A stretch of DNA of 64,000 bases from an uncultured Alphaproteobacteria bacterium (GTDB taxonomy: Bacteria > Pseudomonadota > Alphaproteobacteria > UBA8366 > JADFVY01). The notes beneath the pieces are model-generated. The model made no database searches. It was not told the origin of the DNA and saw only the letters and a program-made list of their open reading frames with translations. Location: assembly GCA_947259105.1 (NCBI GenBank), contig CAMYKU010000022.1:1-64000 (forward strand), given 5' to 3'. The translations under genes were made by a program, and so were the position numbers. Numbering within the stretch: position 1 is the stretch's first letter; each line of letters starts with the position of its first letter. This document shows, piece after piece, positions 9,535-17,946 of this stretch.

Positions 9535-10319
9535 CCGCCCTTGAATTGCGGATCGCGCTTTTCCATGAAGGCCCGGGCGCCCTCCTTGAAGTCATCGCTG
9601 GCGAAACATTCGTCGACGCGTTGATCGCACTGGTCGAGGTCACGGCCTTCCGGATCCTTGAAAACCTCGCCGGCGATGAACTTCATGGTGCGCACCGTCA
9701 ACGGCGCGTTCGCGGCGATACGGCCCGCATATTCGTCGACGAACCCCTCCAGTTCGGCTTCCTTCAGGACCTGCTGCACGAGCCCGACGCGGGACGCCTC
9801 CGCCGCATCGATCCGCCGGGCGCTGTACATCAGGTCCTTCGCGGCCCCCTGGCCGACGACGTCGATCAGGCGCTTGATGGCGGGGTACGGATAGCCGAGC
9901 GCCAGCCGCGCCGCCGGCATGGCGAATCTGGATTTCTCGGAACAGAACCGCAGATCGCAGGTCACCGCAAGGTTCAGCCCGCCACCGATGCAGTAACCGT
10001 CGATCATCGCGATCGTCGGTTTCGGGTAGGCATGGATGCGATCGTATACCGCCCTTGTGCGGCTGTTGTAGTGGCGCACCGCGTCCTCCGATCCGCGTTC
10101 CTCCTCGAACTTCGAGATATCGGCGCCGGAGACGAACGATTTGCCGCCCGCCCCCGACAGCACCACCACCCGCACCGAATCGTCGGATTCGAAATCGGCG
10201 AGAATGGCATTGGCGGCGTCCCACATCTCCAGCGAGACGGCGTTATGCTTCTCGGGATTGTTGAAGATCACATGGCCGATGGCACCGGCCCTGCGCGCAA
10301 TCATCTTGTCGGTCGCCAT
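9531..10319 (-). CDS. Enoyl-CoA hydratase/isomerase family protein
   Basis: A 262-residue crotonase-fold enzyme with the two oxyanion-hole segments: SGADISKFEE near residue 65 and MIDGYCIGGGLNLAVTCDLR near residue 105. It probably hydrates or isomerises an enoyl-CoA. It is the last gene of the minus-strand operon that begins with tctC at 16766 and lies 34 nt after the CoA-transferase gene. This suggests that the imported acid is activated to a CoA ester and then hydrated. Specific substrate unknown. Confidence 0.88.
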   Translation of the reverse strand: MATDKMIARRAGAIGHVIFNNPEKHNAVSLEMWDAANAILADFESDDSVRVVVLSGAGGKSFVSGADISKFEEERGSEDAVRHYNSRTRAVYDRIHAYPKPTIAMIDGYCIGGGLNLAVTCDLRFCSEKSRFAMPAARLALGYPYPAIKRLIDVVGQGAAKDLMYSARRIDAAEASRVGLVQQVLKEAELEGFVDEYAGRIAANAPLTVRTMKFIAGEVFKDPEGRDLDQCDQRVDECFASDDFKEGARAFMEKRDPQFKGG

Positions 10320-10353
10320 GCTGGTCCTCTCGTCAAGTTGTGGCGCGGATCGG

Positions 10354-11547
10354 TCAGACGATCTGACGGTCCCGCAATTCCTTCAAATCCTTGTCCCCGA
10401 CACCGAGTTCACGGAGGATCTCGTCGGTATGCTGGCCGCGCTCCGGCGGCGGCTGTTCCATCCGGCTCGGCGTCCGCGTCAGATTGACGGGCTGGCCGAC
10501 CAGACGGGTGCGGCCGAACGGCAACGTATCGGCCTCCTGGGCGATGCCGGTCGCTTCGACCTGCGGGTCGGCGAAGACCTCGTCGATCGCGTAGATCTCG
10601 CCGCAGGGCACGCCCTTCTCGGCCAGCATCGTGACCCATTCGCGGCTGGTTCTGGTCCTGGTGATCGCCTCGATCTCGGCGTTCAGCTGGTCGCGCCGCT
10701 CGAGGCGGCTGGGATTGTCCTTGTAGTCCGGCGATCCGACCCAGTCCTCCCGGCCGACCGCCTCGGCGAAACGCCCCCAGATCGTCTCGCCGGCGACGGC
10801 GAGATTGATCGCGCCGTCGGAGGTCTTGAAGACGCCGGTCGGCACGCTCGTCGGATGGTTGTTGCCGGCCTGGCCGGCGACCTCGCCCTTGGTCAGCCAG
10901 CGGGCGGCCTGAAAGTCGAGCATGAAGATCTGGGACTGCAGCAGCGAGGTGTGCAGCCACTGCCCCTCGCCCGACTTGTCGCGTTCGATCAGCGCGGTCA
11001 GGATGCCCATGGCGCAGAACAGCCCCGCGGTCAGATCGGCGATCGGGATGCCGACCCGCATCGGCCCGCGGCCCGGCTCGCCGGTGATCGACATCAGCCC
11101 GCCCAACCCCTGCGCGATCTGGTCGAACCCGGGCCGCTTCGAATAGGGTCCCGTCTGGCCGAAGCCGGATATGCTGGCCAGGATGACCCGGGGGTTTACC
11201 GCCTTGAGGCGCTCGTAGTCGATGCCCAGGCGCTCCTTGACGTCGGGACGGAAGTTTTCGACCACGACGTCGGCCGTCTCGACGAGCTTCAGGAAGATCC
11301 TGAGCCCCTCGGGCTCCTTCAGGTTCACGGTCAGGCTGCGCTTGTTGCGCTGCAGATTCTGGAAGTCCGGCGTATGCCGCGGGGCGCCGAGCGCACCGTC
11401 CGCCTCTACGCTCGCGGGCGGCTCCACCTTGATGACGTCCGCGCCCCAGTCGGCAAGCTGGCGCACCGCCGTCGGGCCGGACCGCACCCGCGTGACGTCC
11501 AGGACCCGGACATGCGAGAGAGCCTCAGAAGCCGGAATGTGGGGCAT
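10354..11547 (-). CDS. CaiB/BaiF family III CoA-transferase
   Basis: A 397-residue family III CoA-transferase. Typical features are the N-terminal VRVLDVTRVRSGPTAVRQLADWGADVIKVE, the catalytic Asp region (normally around residue 170, here AVGRED/ADLTAG context), and SISGFGQTGPYSKRPGFDQIAQGLGG-like sequence in the middle. These enzymes transfer CoA between carboxylic acids. The gene lies 27 nt after MmgE/PrpD in the tct operon and probably activates the transported acid. Confidence 0.9.
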   Translation of the reverse strand: MPHIPASEALSHVRVLDVTRVRSGPTAVRQLADWGADVIKVEPPASVEADGALGAPRHTPDFQNLQRNKRSLTVNLKEPEGLRIFLKLVETADVVVENFRPDVKERLGIDYERLKAVNPRVILASISGFGQTGPYSKRPGFDQIAQGLGGLMSITGEPGRGPMRVGIPIADLTAGLFCAMGILTALIERDKSGEGQWLHTSLLQSQIFMLDFQAARWLTKGEVAGQAGNNHPTSVPTGVFKTSDGAINLAVAGETIWGRFAEAVGREDWVGSPDYKDNPSRLERRDQLNAEIEAITRTRTSREWVTMLAEKGVPCGEIYAIDEVFADPQVEATGIAQEADTLPFGRTRLVGQPVNLTRTPSRMEQPPPERGQHTDEILRELGVGDKDLKELRDRQIV

Positions 11548-11574
11548 GATCCTTTCCCTTCGTCTCGTCTTGAT

Positions 11575-12951
11575 TCAGCCGGCAAACGCGCGCAGCCCGG
11601 ACAAATCCGGGCACGCGAACAGTCCCTTGCAGTAGCCCGCCAGTTCTCCGGCCCGCGCCTCGCTCCAGCCGCCGAACGCGACATTCGCGGCAAACTTGCG
11701 CGCGATCTCCCCGTCGTCCAGCGGGTCCCGGCGGCCGCCGCGCAGGCAGGGCTGACCGGCGGCAATCCGGCTGCCGTCATCGAGCGTCGCCGTCAGATGC
11801 CCGGTGTAGTTCGCGGGATACTCGTCGTCGGGGTCAATCTCGTATTGGATTTTCTTCGCCAGGCCGGTCACCTGCGAGTCGGCAATGCGCGCTTCGGTGA
11901 ACTGGGAGAGCCCGGCCTCGCCGTCGATCAGCGAAACGGCGACGCAGAACGGCACCGAGAACTTGGCGGAATAGGGGCTGGACGGCCGGGCCTTTTCGGC
12001 CTTCGGTTCCCACAGCCGGTGGACCGTGCCCTCCCCGACCCTGGCGTCGATCCGCTCGATCGCCGCGATATCGGGGATCCGGCCGCGCAACTGCAATGCG
12101 CAGTCGATGAAGGGCTGGGCCATGGTGCCGCAGGCATAGGGCTTGAAGGCAAGGTTGGCGAGTTCCCAGCACGCGCCCCACCCCTCCCGCAGATGCGAGA
12201 AGTCGGGCGCGATTTCGGGCACCGCGAAGGCCTTGAAGGCCCCGTGGGTTCCCTCGAAAACGCTGCGCGGCCCAACGAAGCCGCATTCCGCCAGACGCGC
12301 CGCCCGCCAGCCCGCCTGCGCGGCCCAGCCCGGATGCATGCGCTTGGTCCACGTGCCTTCCGCAAGGTACTCGATGATGCCCGAGGCCATGCTGCCGGCG
12401 ATGCCGAGCGCGGAGGCGATCTGCGCCGGCGGCAGGCCGAGCGCCACAGAGATGCCCGCGGCGGCGCCGAAGGCCCCGCAGACCGCCGTCGGATGGAAGC
12501 CCTGCCGGTGCATCGCGGTCGGCGCGACAAGCGCCATGCGGCAGATCAACTCCGAGCCCGCGGCCAGACCGGCCAGCGCAGATGCGCCGGAAAGCTTGCG
12601 CTGCTCGGCGGCGGCCAGCAGGGCCGGCACCATGACCGCGCCGGTATGGACGGGCGTGCCCTCGAAGGTGTCGTCGAAATCCTCGCCATGCACGGCGGTG
12701 CCGTTGATCAGCGCGGCGGCGGCGGCGTCGAATCCGCCCTCATGCCCGATCGCCGTGCATCGGCCGGTCCCGTCGGCCGCCGCCACGGTCGCCCGCACAT
12801 AGTCCTCGTTTCGCGCCGCCACCATCAGTCCGGCCGAGTCCAGCAATCCGCGCTGCAACGCACGGCGTACAGGGTCCGGCACATTGTCGGGCCGCAAGTC
12901 CGCGGCCCAGCCGGCGAAGACCTCCGCCGCGGTCGGCTGCGGCACGCTCAC
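11575..12951 (-). CDS. MmgE/PrpD family protein (2-methylcitrate dehydratase-like)
   Basis: A 458-residue MmgE/PrpD protein. The all-helical N-terminal domain carries GTAVHGEDFDDTFEGTPVHTGAV, and the smaller C-terminal domain follows after about residue 270. Members include 2-methylcitrate dehydratase, cis-aconitate decarboxylase and iminodisuccinate epimerase, so a hydro-lyase or decarboxylase acting on a tri- or dicarboxylate is expected. The start is a GTG at 12951 that overlaps the TGA of the upstream SDR gene (GTGA), which indicates translational coupling. A longer open frame upstream has no family similarity. Confidence 0.88.
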   Translation of the reverse strand: MSVPQPTAAEVFAGWAADLRPDNVPDPVRRALQRGLLDSAGLMVAARNEDYVRATVAAADGTGRCTAIGHEGGFDAAAAALINGTAVHGEDFDDTFEGTPVHTGAVMVPALLAAAEQRKLSGASALAGLAAGSELICRMALVAPTAMHRQGFHPTAVCGAFGAAAGISVALGLPPAQIASALGIAGSMASGIIEYLAEGTWTKRMHPGWAAQAGWRAARLAECGFVGPRSVFEGTHGAFKAFAVPEIAPDFSHLREGWGACWELANLAFKPYACGTMAQPFIDCALQLRGRIPDIAAIERIDARVGEGTVHRLWEPKAEKARPSSPYSAKFSVPFCVAVSLIDGEAGLSQFTEARIADSQVTGLAKKIQYEIDPDDEYPANYTGHLTATLDDGSRIAAGQPCLRGGRRDPLDDGEIARKFAANVAFGGWSEARAGELAGYCKGLFACPDLSGLRAFAG

Positions 12952-13697
12952 GGCAGGTAGGCCCCGCCGCTGACGTGGATCGCCTGGCCCGTGATGTAAC
13001 CGGAATCGGGACCGCACAGCATGGCGATCACCGCCGCCACCTCCGCCGGGGTCCCGCGCCGGCCGACCATGGGTCCCGTCTTGCCCGCATGATGCCCGCG
13101 CGCGCCGGCCGCCCCGCCGCGCTCGGTCTCGATCTCGCCGGGGACGACGCAGTTCGCGGTGATGCCTGACCCGGCGTATTCCGCCGCCAGCGCCTTGGTC
13201 AGCCCGACGATCGCCGCCTTGGAGGTGACCACGTGGGCGCGGCCGCTGGCCCCGGTATGGCCGGTCAGCCCGCCGATATTGACGATACGCCCCCAGCCCT
13301 CTGCCACCATATCGCCGATGCAGGCCTTCGCACAGAGGAACGCGGCGTCGAGATTGACCGACAGGATCGCGCGCCATTCCTCCAGCGTCATCTCGCCGAA
13401 CGGCACGCCCCGGCGCACCGCGGCATTGTTCACCAGGACGCCGATCGGCCCCAGTTCCCGCGCCGCCTCGGCCAGCCGCGTTGCGGTCTGCGGATCGGAC
13501 AGATCGCCCAGTACCGTGCCGGCCCGCGCGCCTTCGGCTTCGACCAGCCGGGCGGTCTCCGCGGCGCCTTCGCGGTTGCCCTGGGCGTGGACCACGACAT
13601 CGAAGCCCTGCCCGGCCAGCATTACGGCGGTGGCGCGGCCGATATTCCGCGCCGCGCCGGTTATGATGGCGACCCGTGCACCGGCTCCGTTGCTCAT
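12948..13697 (-). CDS. SDR family protein with altered catalytic residues
   Basis: A 249-residue Rossmann-fold short-chain dehydrogenase. The cofactor motif is TGAARNIGRA and the structural NNAA motif is present. The usual catalytic Ser (ISS) reads IGG here, and the YxxxK motif reads VVTSK, so Tyr is Val while Lys is kept. The N terminus starts at ATG 13697, overlapping the tctA TGA (ATGA). It may be a non-classical oxidoreductase, a binding protein, or use another residue. It sits between tctA and MmgE/PrpD in one operon. Confidence 0.85.
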   Translation of the reverse strand: MSNGAGARVAIITGAARNIGRATAVMLAGQGFDVVVHAQGNREGAAETARLVEAEGARAGTVLGDLSDPQTATRLAEAARELGPIGVLVNNAAVRRGVPFGEMTLEEWRAILSVNLDAAFLCAKACIGDMVAEGWGRIVNIGGLTGHTGASGRAHVVTSKAAIVGLTKALAAEYAGSGITANCVVPGEIETERGGAAGARGHHAGKTGPMVGRRGTPAEVAAVIAMLCGPDSGYITGQAIHVSGGAYLP

Positions 13698-15202
13698 GAA
13701 TCTTCCGCGCCCGCACCCCTGCGCCGAACCACCCGCTTCACGATCGGTCCCGCGAACGGCCAGAACAGGCTGATAAACGTGAGTACGAAGAAGCCCACCA
13801 CGATCGGGCTTTCGAACAGGTCGAGGAACCTGTTGTCGTACATGATCATGGATTGCGAGAAGGCTTCCTCGACGAGGCTGCCGAGGATCAGGCCCATGAC
13901 CAGCGGCGCCAGGCCGAAACCGTGCCGCCGCATGATGAAGCCGGCGATGCCCGCGATCAGCATGATCCAGACATCCAGGAGATCGGAGGCGCTGGCATAG
14001 GCGCCGATCATCGAGAAGACTACGACCGCCGGCCACAGGATGGTGCGCGGAATCAGCGTGACCTGCGAGAACACTTTCGCACCCACCAGGCCGATGCCGA
14101 GGAACATGAAATTGGCGATCAGCATGGCACCGAAGATCGCGTAGATGAACTCCGGCGTCTGCTGGACCAGATACGGCCCCGGCCGGAATCCGTGCATGAT
14201 CAGCGCGACCAGGATCAGCGCCGTGGAGCCGCTGCCCGGAATGCCGAGCGCCAGCGTCGGCACCATCGCACCGCCGGTCGCCGCGTTGTTGGCCGCTTCC
14301 GGCCCGGCGATCCCCTCGGGGCAGCCGGTGCCGAACTGCGCCTTGTTCTTCGACCAGCGCTTCGCCTCGTTGTAGCCCATGATCGCGGCGACCGTCGAAC
14401 CTTCGGCCGGCAGGATGCCGATGAAGGTGCCAAGCCCGCTGGAGCGCAGAACGGTCTTCCAGATCAGGCGAAGGTCGTTGCGGTCCGGCAGTTTCGTAAC
14501 ATGCGCCCTGATCCGCTCGTAATGCGCGGTCAGGGCCTGCGACTGGTTCAACAACTCGCCGATCGCGAACAGGCCGATGAGCACGGGAACGAACGCGATT
14601 CCCTCGGTCAGTTCCGGATATCCGAAGGTGAAGCGCTCGACGCCGGTCGTCAGGTGGATGCCGACGGTGCCGAGCAAGACTCCGAAGGCGCCCGATATCA
14701 GGTTGCGCAGCGACGACTTGCCGCTGATCGACGCCAGCATGGACAGCGCGAAGACCGCGAGCGCGAAATATTCCGGCGGCCGGAACTTGAGCGCGACCGC
14801 GGCCAGGGCCGGCGCCGCGACGATGAACACGATCAGGCTCAGAACGCCGCCGGTCACGCTGCTGAATGTGGCGATGCCTAGCGCCCGTCCCGCCTCCCCG
14901 CGCTTGGCCATGGGGTAACCGTCAAGCGCCGTGGCCACCGCCGGCGGCGCGCCGGGCGCATTGATCAGGATCGCGGTGATCGACCCGCCGAAGGTTCCCG
15001 CGCAGTAGAGCGCCGCCATCATGGCGATCGCCGGGACCGGTTCCAGCGTTATCGTAAAGGGCAGCAGGAGCGCGATCGCCATGGGCGAACTCAGCCCCGG
15101 CAGCGCGCCGACCATCACGCCGATCAACACGCTGCCGAAGATCAGCATGATGTTGAACGGGTCGAGGAGGATAAGGCTCAGGCCTTCGATCACCGGTTCC
15201 AT
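13694..15202 (-). CDS. tctA: Tripartite tricarboxylate transporter, large membrane subunit TctA
   Basis: A 502-residue protein with about 11-12 membrane segments. TctA signatures are present: ALPGLSSPMAIALLLPFT near residue 35, YCAGTFGGSITAILINAPG near 68, and a second GIPGSGSTALILVALI near 330. It forms the channel part of a TctABC secondary carrier driven by ion gradients. It lies 6 nt from tctB and overlaps the next SDR gene by 4 nt. Confidence 0.93.
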   Translation of the reverse strand: MEPVIEGLSLILLDPFNIMLIFGSVLIGVMVGALPGLSSPMAIALLLPFTITLEPVPAIAMMAALYCAGTFGGSITAILINAPGAPPAVATALDGYPMAKRGEAGRALGIATFSSVTGGVLSLIVFIVAAPALAAVALKFRPPEYFALAVFALSMLASISGKSSLRNLISGAFGVLLGTVGIHLTTGVERFTFGYPELTEGIAFVPVLIGLFAIGELLNQSQALTAHYERIRAHVTKLPDRNDLRLIWKTVLRSSGLGTFIGILPAEGSTVAAIMGYNEAKRWSKNKAQFGTGCPEGIAGPEAANNAATGGAMVPTLALGIPGSGSTALILVALIMHGFRPGPYLVQQTPEFIYAIFGAMLIANFMFLGIGLVGAKVFSQVTLIPRTILWPAVVVFSMIGAYASASDLLDVWIMLIAGIAGFIMRRHGFGLAPLVMGLILGSLVEEAFSQSMIMYDNRFLDLFESPIVVGFFVLTFISLFWPFAGPIVKRVVRRRGAGAEDS

Positions 15203-15208
15203 GTCAAC

Positions 15209-15715
15209 TCACAGGGCGATGCCGAGAATGCCGGGCTCGAAGAAGACCAGCAGAACCTTGTTGAACAGGTAGGCGACCGCCAGCGGAAACAGCAGCGCAA
15301 ACGGGACGATCAGCTTGAGGCGGCGCTCACCCCACAGCAGAGGGAGAACAGCGCAAACGCCGATCATGGACAACAGCATTCCCAGATACGGAATGCCGAG
15401 AACCAACGCGATCAGCAGCGCCGCCGTGACATAAGGCATCCGCTTGATACGGTCGCTACGCTCGGAATCGATATTGTCGCCGCGGCGCTTGTGCAGAAGA
15501 TGCTCGAACGGCACGCCCAGCGTCAGGATCGCGATGATGATGAGAACGAGCTGCGGAAAGAATTCCGGCGGTATGTTTTGCGCCAGCAGGTTCGAGACTT
15601 CCTCGAACGTCGTGGTGACGTAGTAGAGGACAACGCAGATCGCCAATATGATCAGGGCCACGACCAGATCGGTCGTATGCAGCAGCGGCCCGCGCTCTTG
15701 GGGTGTCAGTGGCAT
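15209..15715 (-). CDS. tctB: Tripartite tricarboxylate transporter, small membrane subunit TctB
   Basis: A 168-residue protein with four predicted membrane helices (about 17-35, 50-67, 92-112 and 135-160). Size, topology and its place between tctC and tctA identify it as the poorly conserved TctB subunit. A strong hairpin precedes it (15738-15761). Confidence 0.88.
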   Translation of the reverse strand: MPLTPQERGPLLHTTDLVVALIILAICVVLYYVTTTFEEVSNLLAQNIPPEFFPQLVLIIIAILTLGVPFEHLLHKRRGDNIDSERSDRIKRMPYVTAALLIALVLGIPYLGMLLSMIGVCAVLPLLWGERRLKLIVPFALLFPLAVAYLFNKVLLVFFEPGILGIAL

Positions 15716-15737
15716 TCAGCCTCGTCTCCGGCCGGCA

Positions 15738-15761
15738 GAGGGAACGCCGGGGCGTTCCCTC
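15738..15761 (-). terminator. Hairpin between tctC and tctB
   Basis: GAGGGAACGCC and GGCGTTCCCTC form an 11-bp perfect inverted repeat in the 67-nt gap between tctC and tctB. It has no T-run. It could stabilise the tctC mRNA 3' end or cause partial termination, giving more binding protein than permease. Confidence 0.6.
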
Positions 15762-15782
15762 CGACGAATCGTACTGTCCGGA

Positions 15783-16766
15783 TCACTTGTCCAGCAGGTC
15801 GAGATCCTTAAGCGCCTGGTACGCCTTCGCATATTCTTCCTTGATATGCTTGTCCCAGACTTCTTGCCCGGCGATGCTGTCTTCCGGTGTCAGGCCCGAG
15901 CTCTTCAGATAGTTCACGAAGACCTCGTGATTCATGGCCTTGACCATCGCTTGCGAGAGCTTCTCGATACGATCCGGCGGCGTGCCCTTCAGCACCCAGT
16001 AGCCGCGCGTCGTCGAGGTCTTGACCTCGTAGCCGCTCTCAAAGGTGGACGGTACGTCCGGATAGTCGTTCAACCGTTTTTCCGCCATCACCGCCAGGGC
16101 GCGGAAGGTGCCGTCCCTGACCTGGGATCCGGCTTCGCTGACATTGGGCAGGGTGGCGTCAATGGCGCCGGACATCAGCGCCTGCACCATCTGCGCGCCG
16201 CTGCCGAACGGCACCACCTTGAACTGCATGCCGGACGCCTTGGCCAGCTGCGCCAGCCCGATATGTTCGGTGCCGCCGATCTGCGCGACCCCCCAGTTCA
16301 GGGGTTTTTCCTTCGATGCCGCGACGAGGTCGCCCAGCGTCTTGTACGGGCTCTTCGTCGCCACGGTGACGAATGTCGGGTCGTCCATCGCACGGGCGAC
16401 GCCAACGATATCGTCGATCGTCAGCGGCGACTTGCCGCGGGCGATCGTATACAGATGGCTTTGCGTCAGGGCCAGCACCGTATAGCCGTCGCGCGGCTTG
16501 CTCATCGCGTATTGATGCGCCTTGGCGCCGGAGCCGCCGCGCTTGGAAACGACGGACATGTCGACGTCGAGATTTCGGCGGGTGCGGATCATCATCATCC
16601 GCGCGGTCACATCGGTGCCACCACCGTATTTCGAGTGGATCACGACTTCGATGGGCTTGCTCGGAAACTCTTCACTCAGTGCGCCGGTCAGCACGGTCAG
16701 CGACGCGATCGTACCCGCCGCCATGACCATGAGGCCGCGGCGTCCAATCTTCTGGCCTGTTTTCAT
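15783..16766 (-). CDS. tctC: Tct substrate-binding protein TctC (Bug family)
   Basis: A 327-residue periplasmic solute receptor. ATG at 16766 is preferred because GGGAGGA precedes it and a signal peptide follows at once (KIGRRGLMVMAAG..., with a twin Arg, so Tat export is possible). The mature start FPSKPIEVVIHSKYGGGTD and the later LNWGVAQIGGTEH loop are typical of Bug/TctC receptors that bind carboxylates. It is the first gene of the tctCBA operon. A palindrome at 16899-16912 sits upstream. Confidence 0.9.
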   Translation of the reverse strand: MKTGQKIGRRGLMVMAAGTIASLTVLTGALSEEFPSKPIEVVIHSKYGGGTDVTARMMMIRTRRNLDVDMSVVSKRGGSGAKAHQYAMSKPRDGYTVLALTQSHLYTIARGKSPLTIDDIVGVARAMDDPTFVTVATKSPYKTLGDLVAASKEKPLNWGVAQIGGTEHIGLAQLAKASGMQFKVVPFGSGAQMVQALMSGAIDATLPNVSEAGSQVRDGTFRALAVMAEKRLNDYPDVPSTFESGYEVKTSTTRGYWVLKGTPPDRIEKLSQAMVKAMNHEVFVNYLKSSGLTPEDSIAGQEVWDKHIKEEYAKAYQALKDLDLLDK

Positions 16767-17077
16767 CCTGTCCTCCCTGGACATCATTGTAGCGCCAGCC
16801 CCGCCGCCGAACTTCCGCGGGAGTTGGCATTGCACCGCTGCGCGGGCCTTAACGACCCCGTCAGCGGCTTGCGTACAAGTTGATCGACATTGCTTCGAAT
16901 TGTCAACACAATGCCGCCGCAAGCTGGCTCCTGCCGACGGGACTCACAGTCATTTCGATGTTGAAAACCGTTGGTTCTCCAAGACGGGCAGCCGGTTCCG
17001 CTATGCCGGGTCCACGGGCCGCATTGTAAACAGATTGGCCCGTTCGGCCCGCAGATCCACGGAAGGAGATTGCAGCG
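16767..17077. other. Divergent control region between tctC and the lyase gene
   Basis: This 311-nt gap holds the promoters of the tct operon and of the lyase gene. The one feature seen is the imperfect palindrome ATTGTCAACACAAT at 16899-16912. AGGAGAT-like sequence before 17078 is the lyase ribosome binding site. No other structure was recognised. Confidence 0.5.
16899..16912. promoter_or_regulatory. Palindrome ATTGTCAACACAAT
   Basis: Five-base arms ATTGT/ACAAT flank a 4-base spacer. It lies 133 nt before tctC and 166 nt before the divergent lyase gene, a good position for a shared operator. TTGT/ACAA arms resemble those of FCD-class GntR sites, and gntR is the regulator nearest this operon. 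Assignment is inference. Confidence 0.4.
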
Positions 17078-17941
17078 ATGGACAGTGCCGGCGCCCTGTT
17101 GCGCGCAGCTCTGGAGAACCAGCCGCCCGTCGTTGCACCGGGGGTATTCGACGGACTCTCGGCCCATCTTGCCCGCCGGGCGGGCTTCGCCGCCGTCTAT
17201 GCCAGCGGCGGCGCGATCGCGCGCAGCATGGGGCTGCCCGATCTCGGCCTTGCCGGGATGGCGGAGGTCGCCGGCCGCCTGCGCGAGATCGTCGAAGCCG
17301 CGGGCTGCCCGGTTCTCGCCGACGGGGATACCGGCCACGGCACGGCGCTGCATGTCCGCCGCACTGTGCAGACCTTCGAGCGGCTGGGCCTGGCCGGCCT
17401 GCACATCGAGGATCAGGGATTTCCGAAGCGCTGCGGCCATATCGGGGGCAAGAGCCTGATTCCAGCGGCGGAGATGGCGGGCAAGATCGCGGCCGCGGTC
17501 GCCGCCCGCCGGGACCCGGACTTCGTGATCGCCGCGCGCACCGACGCCATCGCCGTCGAAGGATTCGATGCCGCGATGGCGCGCGCCGCCGCCTACAGGG
17601 AGGCCGGGGCCGACCTGCTGTTCGTCGAGGCGCCGGAGACCGAGGAGCAGGTCGCCGCGATTCCCGGGCGTCTGCCGGGGCCGCTGATGATCAACATGTT
17701 CCGTGGCGGGCGCACGCCGTTTACGCCGCCGGCGCGGCTGGGGGCGCTTGGATACCAGCTGGTGATCGTCGCCTCCGACCTCCAGCGGGCGGTGATCCGG
17801 GCCATGACCGACGTCCTCGCCGCCATTCGCAACGACGGCGACAGCGGGGCGGTGGCCGATCTGCTGGGCCCGCTGCAGCAACGCGACGAGGCGGTCGGGC
17901 ACGACGACTGGCTGGCCTGGGCGGAGAAGTTCGGCGGCTGA
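17078..17941 (+). CDS. Isocitrate lyase/PEP mutase family lyase
   Basis: A 287-residue (beta/alpha)8 enzyme of the PEP mutase/isocitrate lyase superfamily. It has the lyase signature KRCGH near residue 121, the Mg-binding DGDTGHG near 83, and the ARTDA strand near 150. KRCGH marks C-C lyases (2-methylisocitrate, 2,3-dimethylmalate or oxaloacetate-type) rather than phosphonomutases. ATG 17078 follows GGAAGGAGATT. It is divergent from the tct operon and next to a LeuCD-type hydro-lyase, so it probably cleaves a hydroxylated (alkyl)malate or citrate. Confidence 0.88.
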   Translation: MDSAGALLRAALENQPPVVAPGVFDGLSAHLARRAGFAAVYASGGAIARSMGLPDLGLAGMAEVAGRLREIVEAAGCPVLADGDTGHGTALHVRRTVQTFERLGLAGLHIEDQGFPKRCGHIGGKSLIPAAEMAGKIAAAVAARRDPDFVIAARTDAIAVEGFDAAMARAAAYREAGADLLFVEAPETEEQVAAIPGRLPGPLMINMFRGGRTPFTPPARLGALGYQLVIVASDLQRAVIRAMTDVLAAIRNDGDSGAVADLLGPLQQRDEAVGHDDWLAWAEKFGG

Positions 17942-17946
17942 GTCCG

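Noticed and set aside
10141-12960. Open frame of 939 codons on the plus strand
   Set aside because: Antisense to the enoyl-CoA hydratase, CoA-transferase and MmgE/PrpD genes, without any recognisable motif or ribosome binding site.
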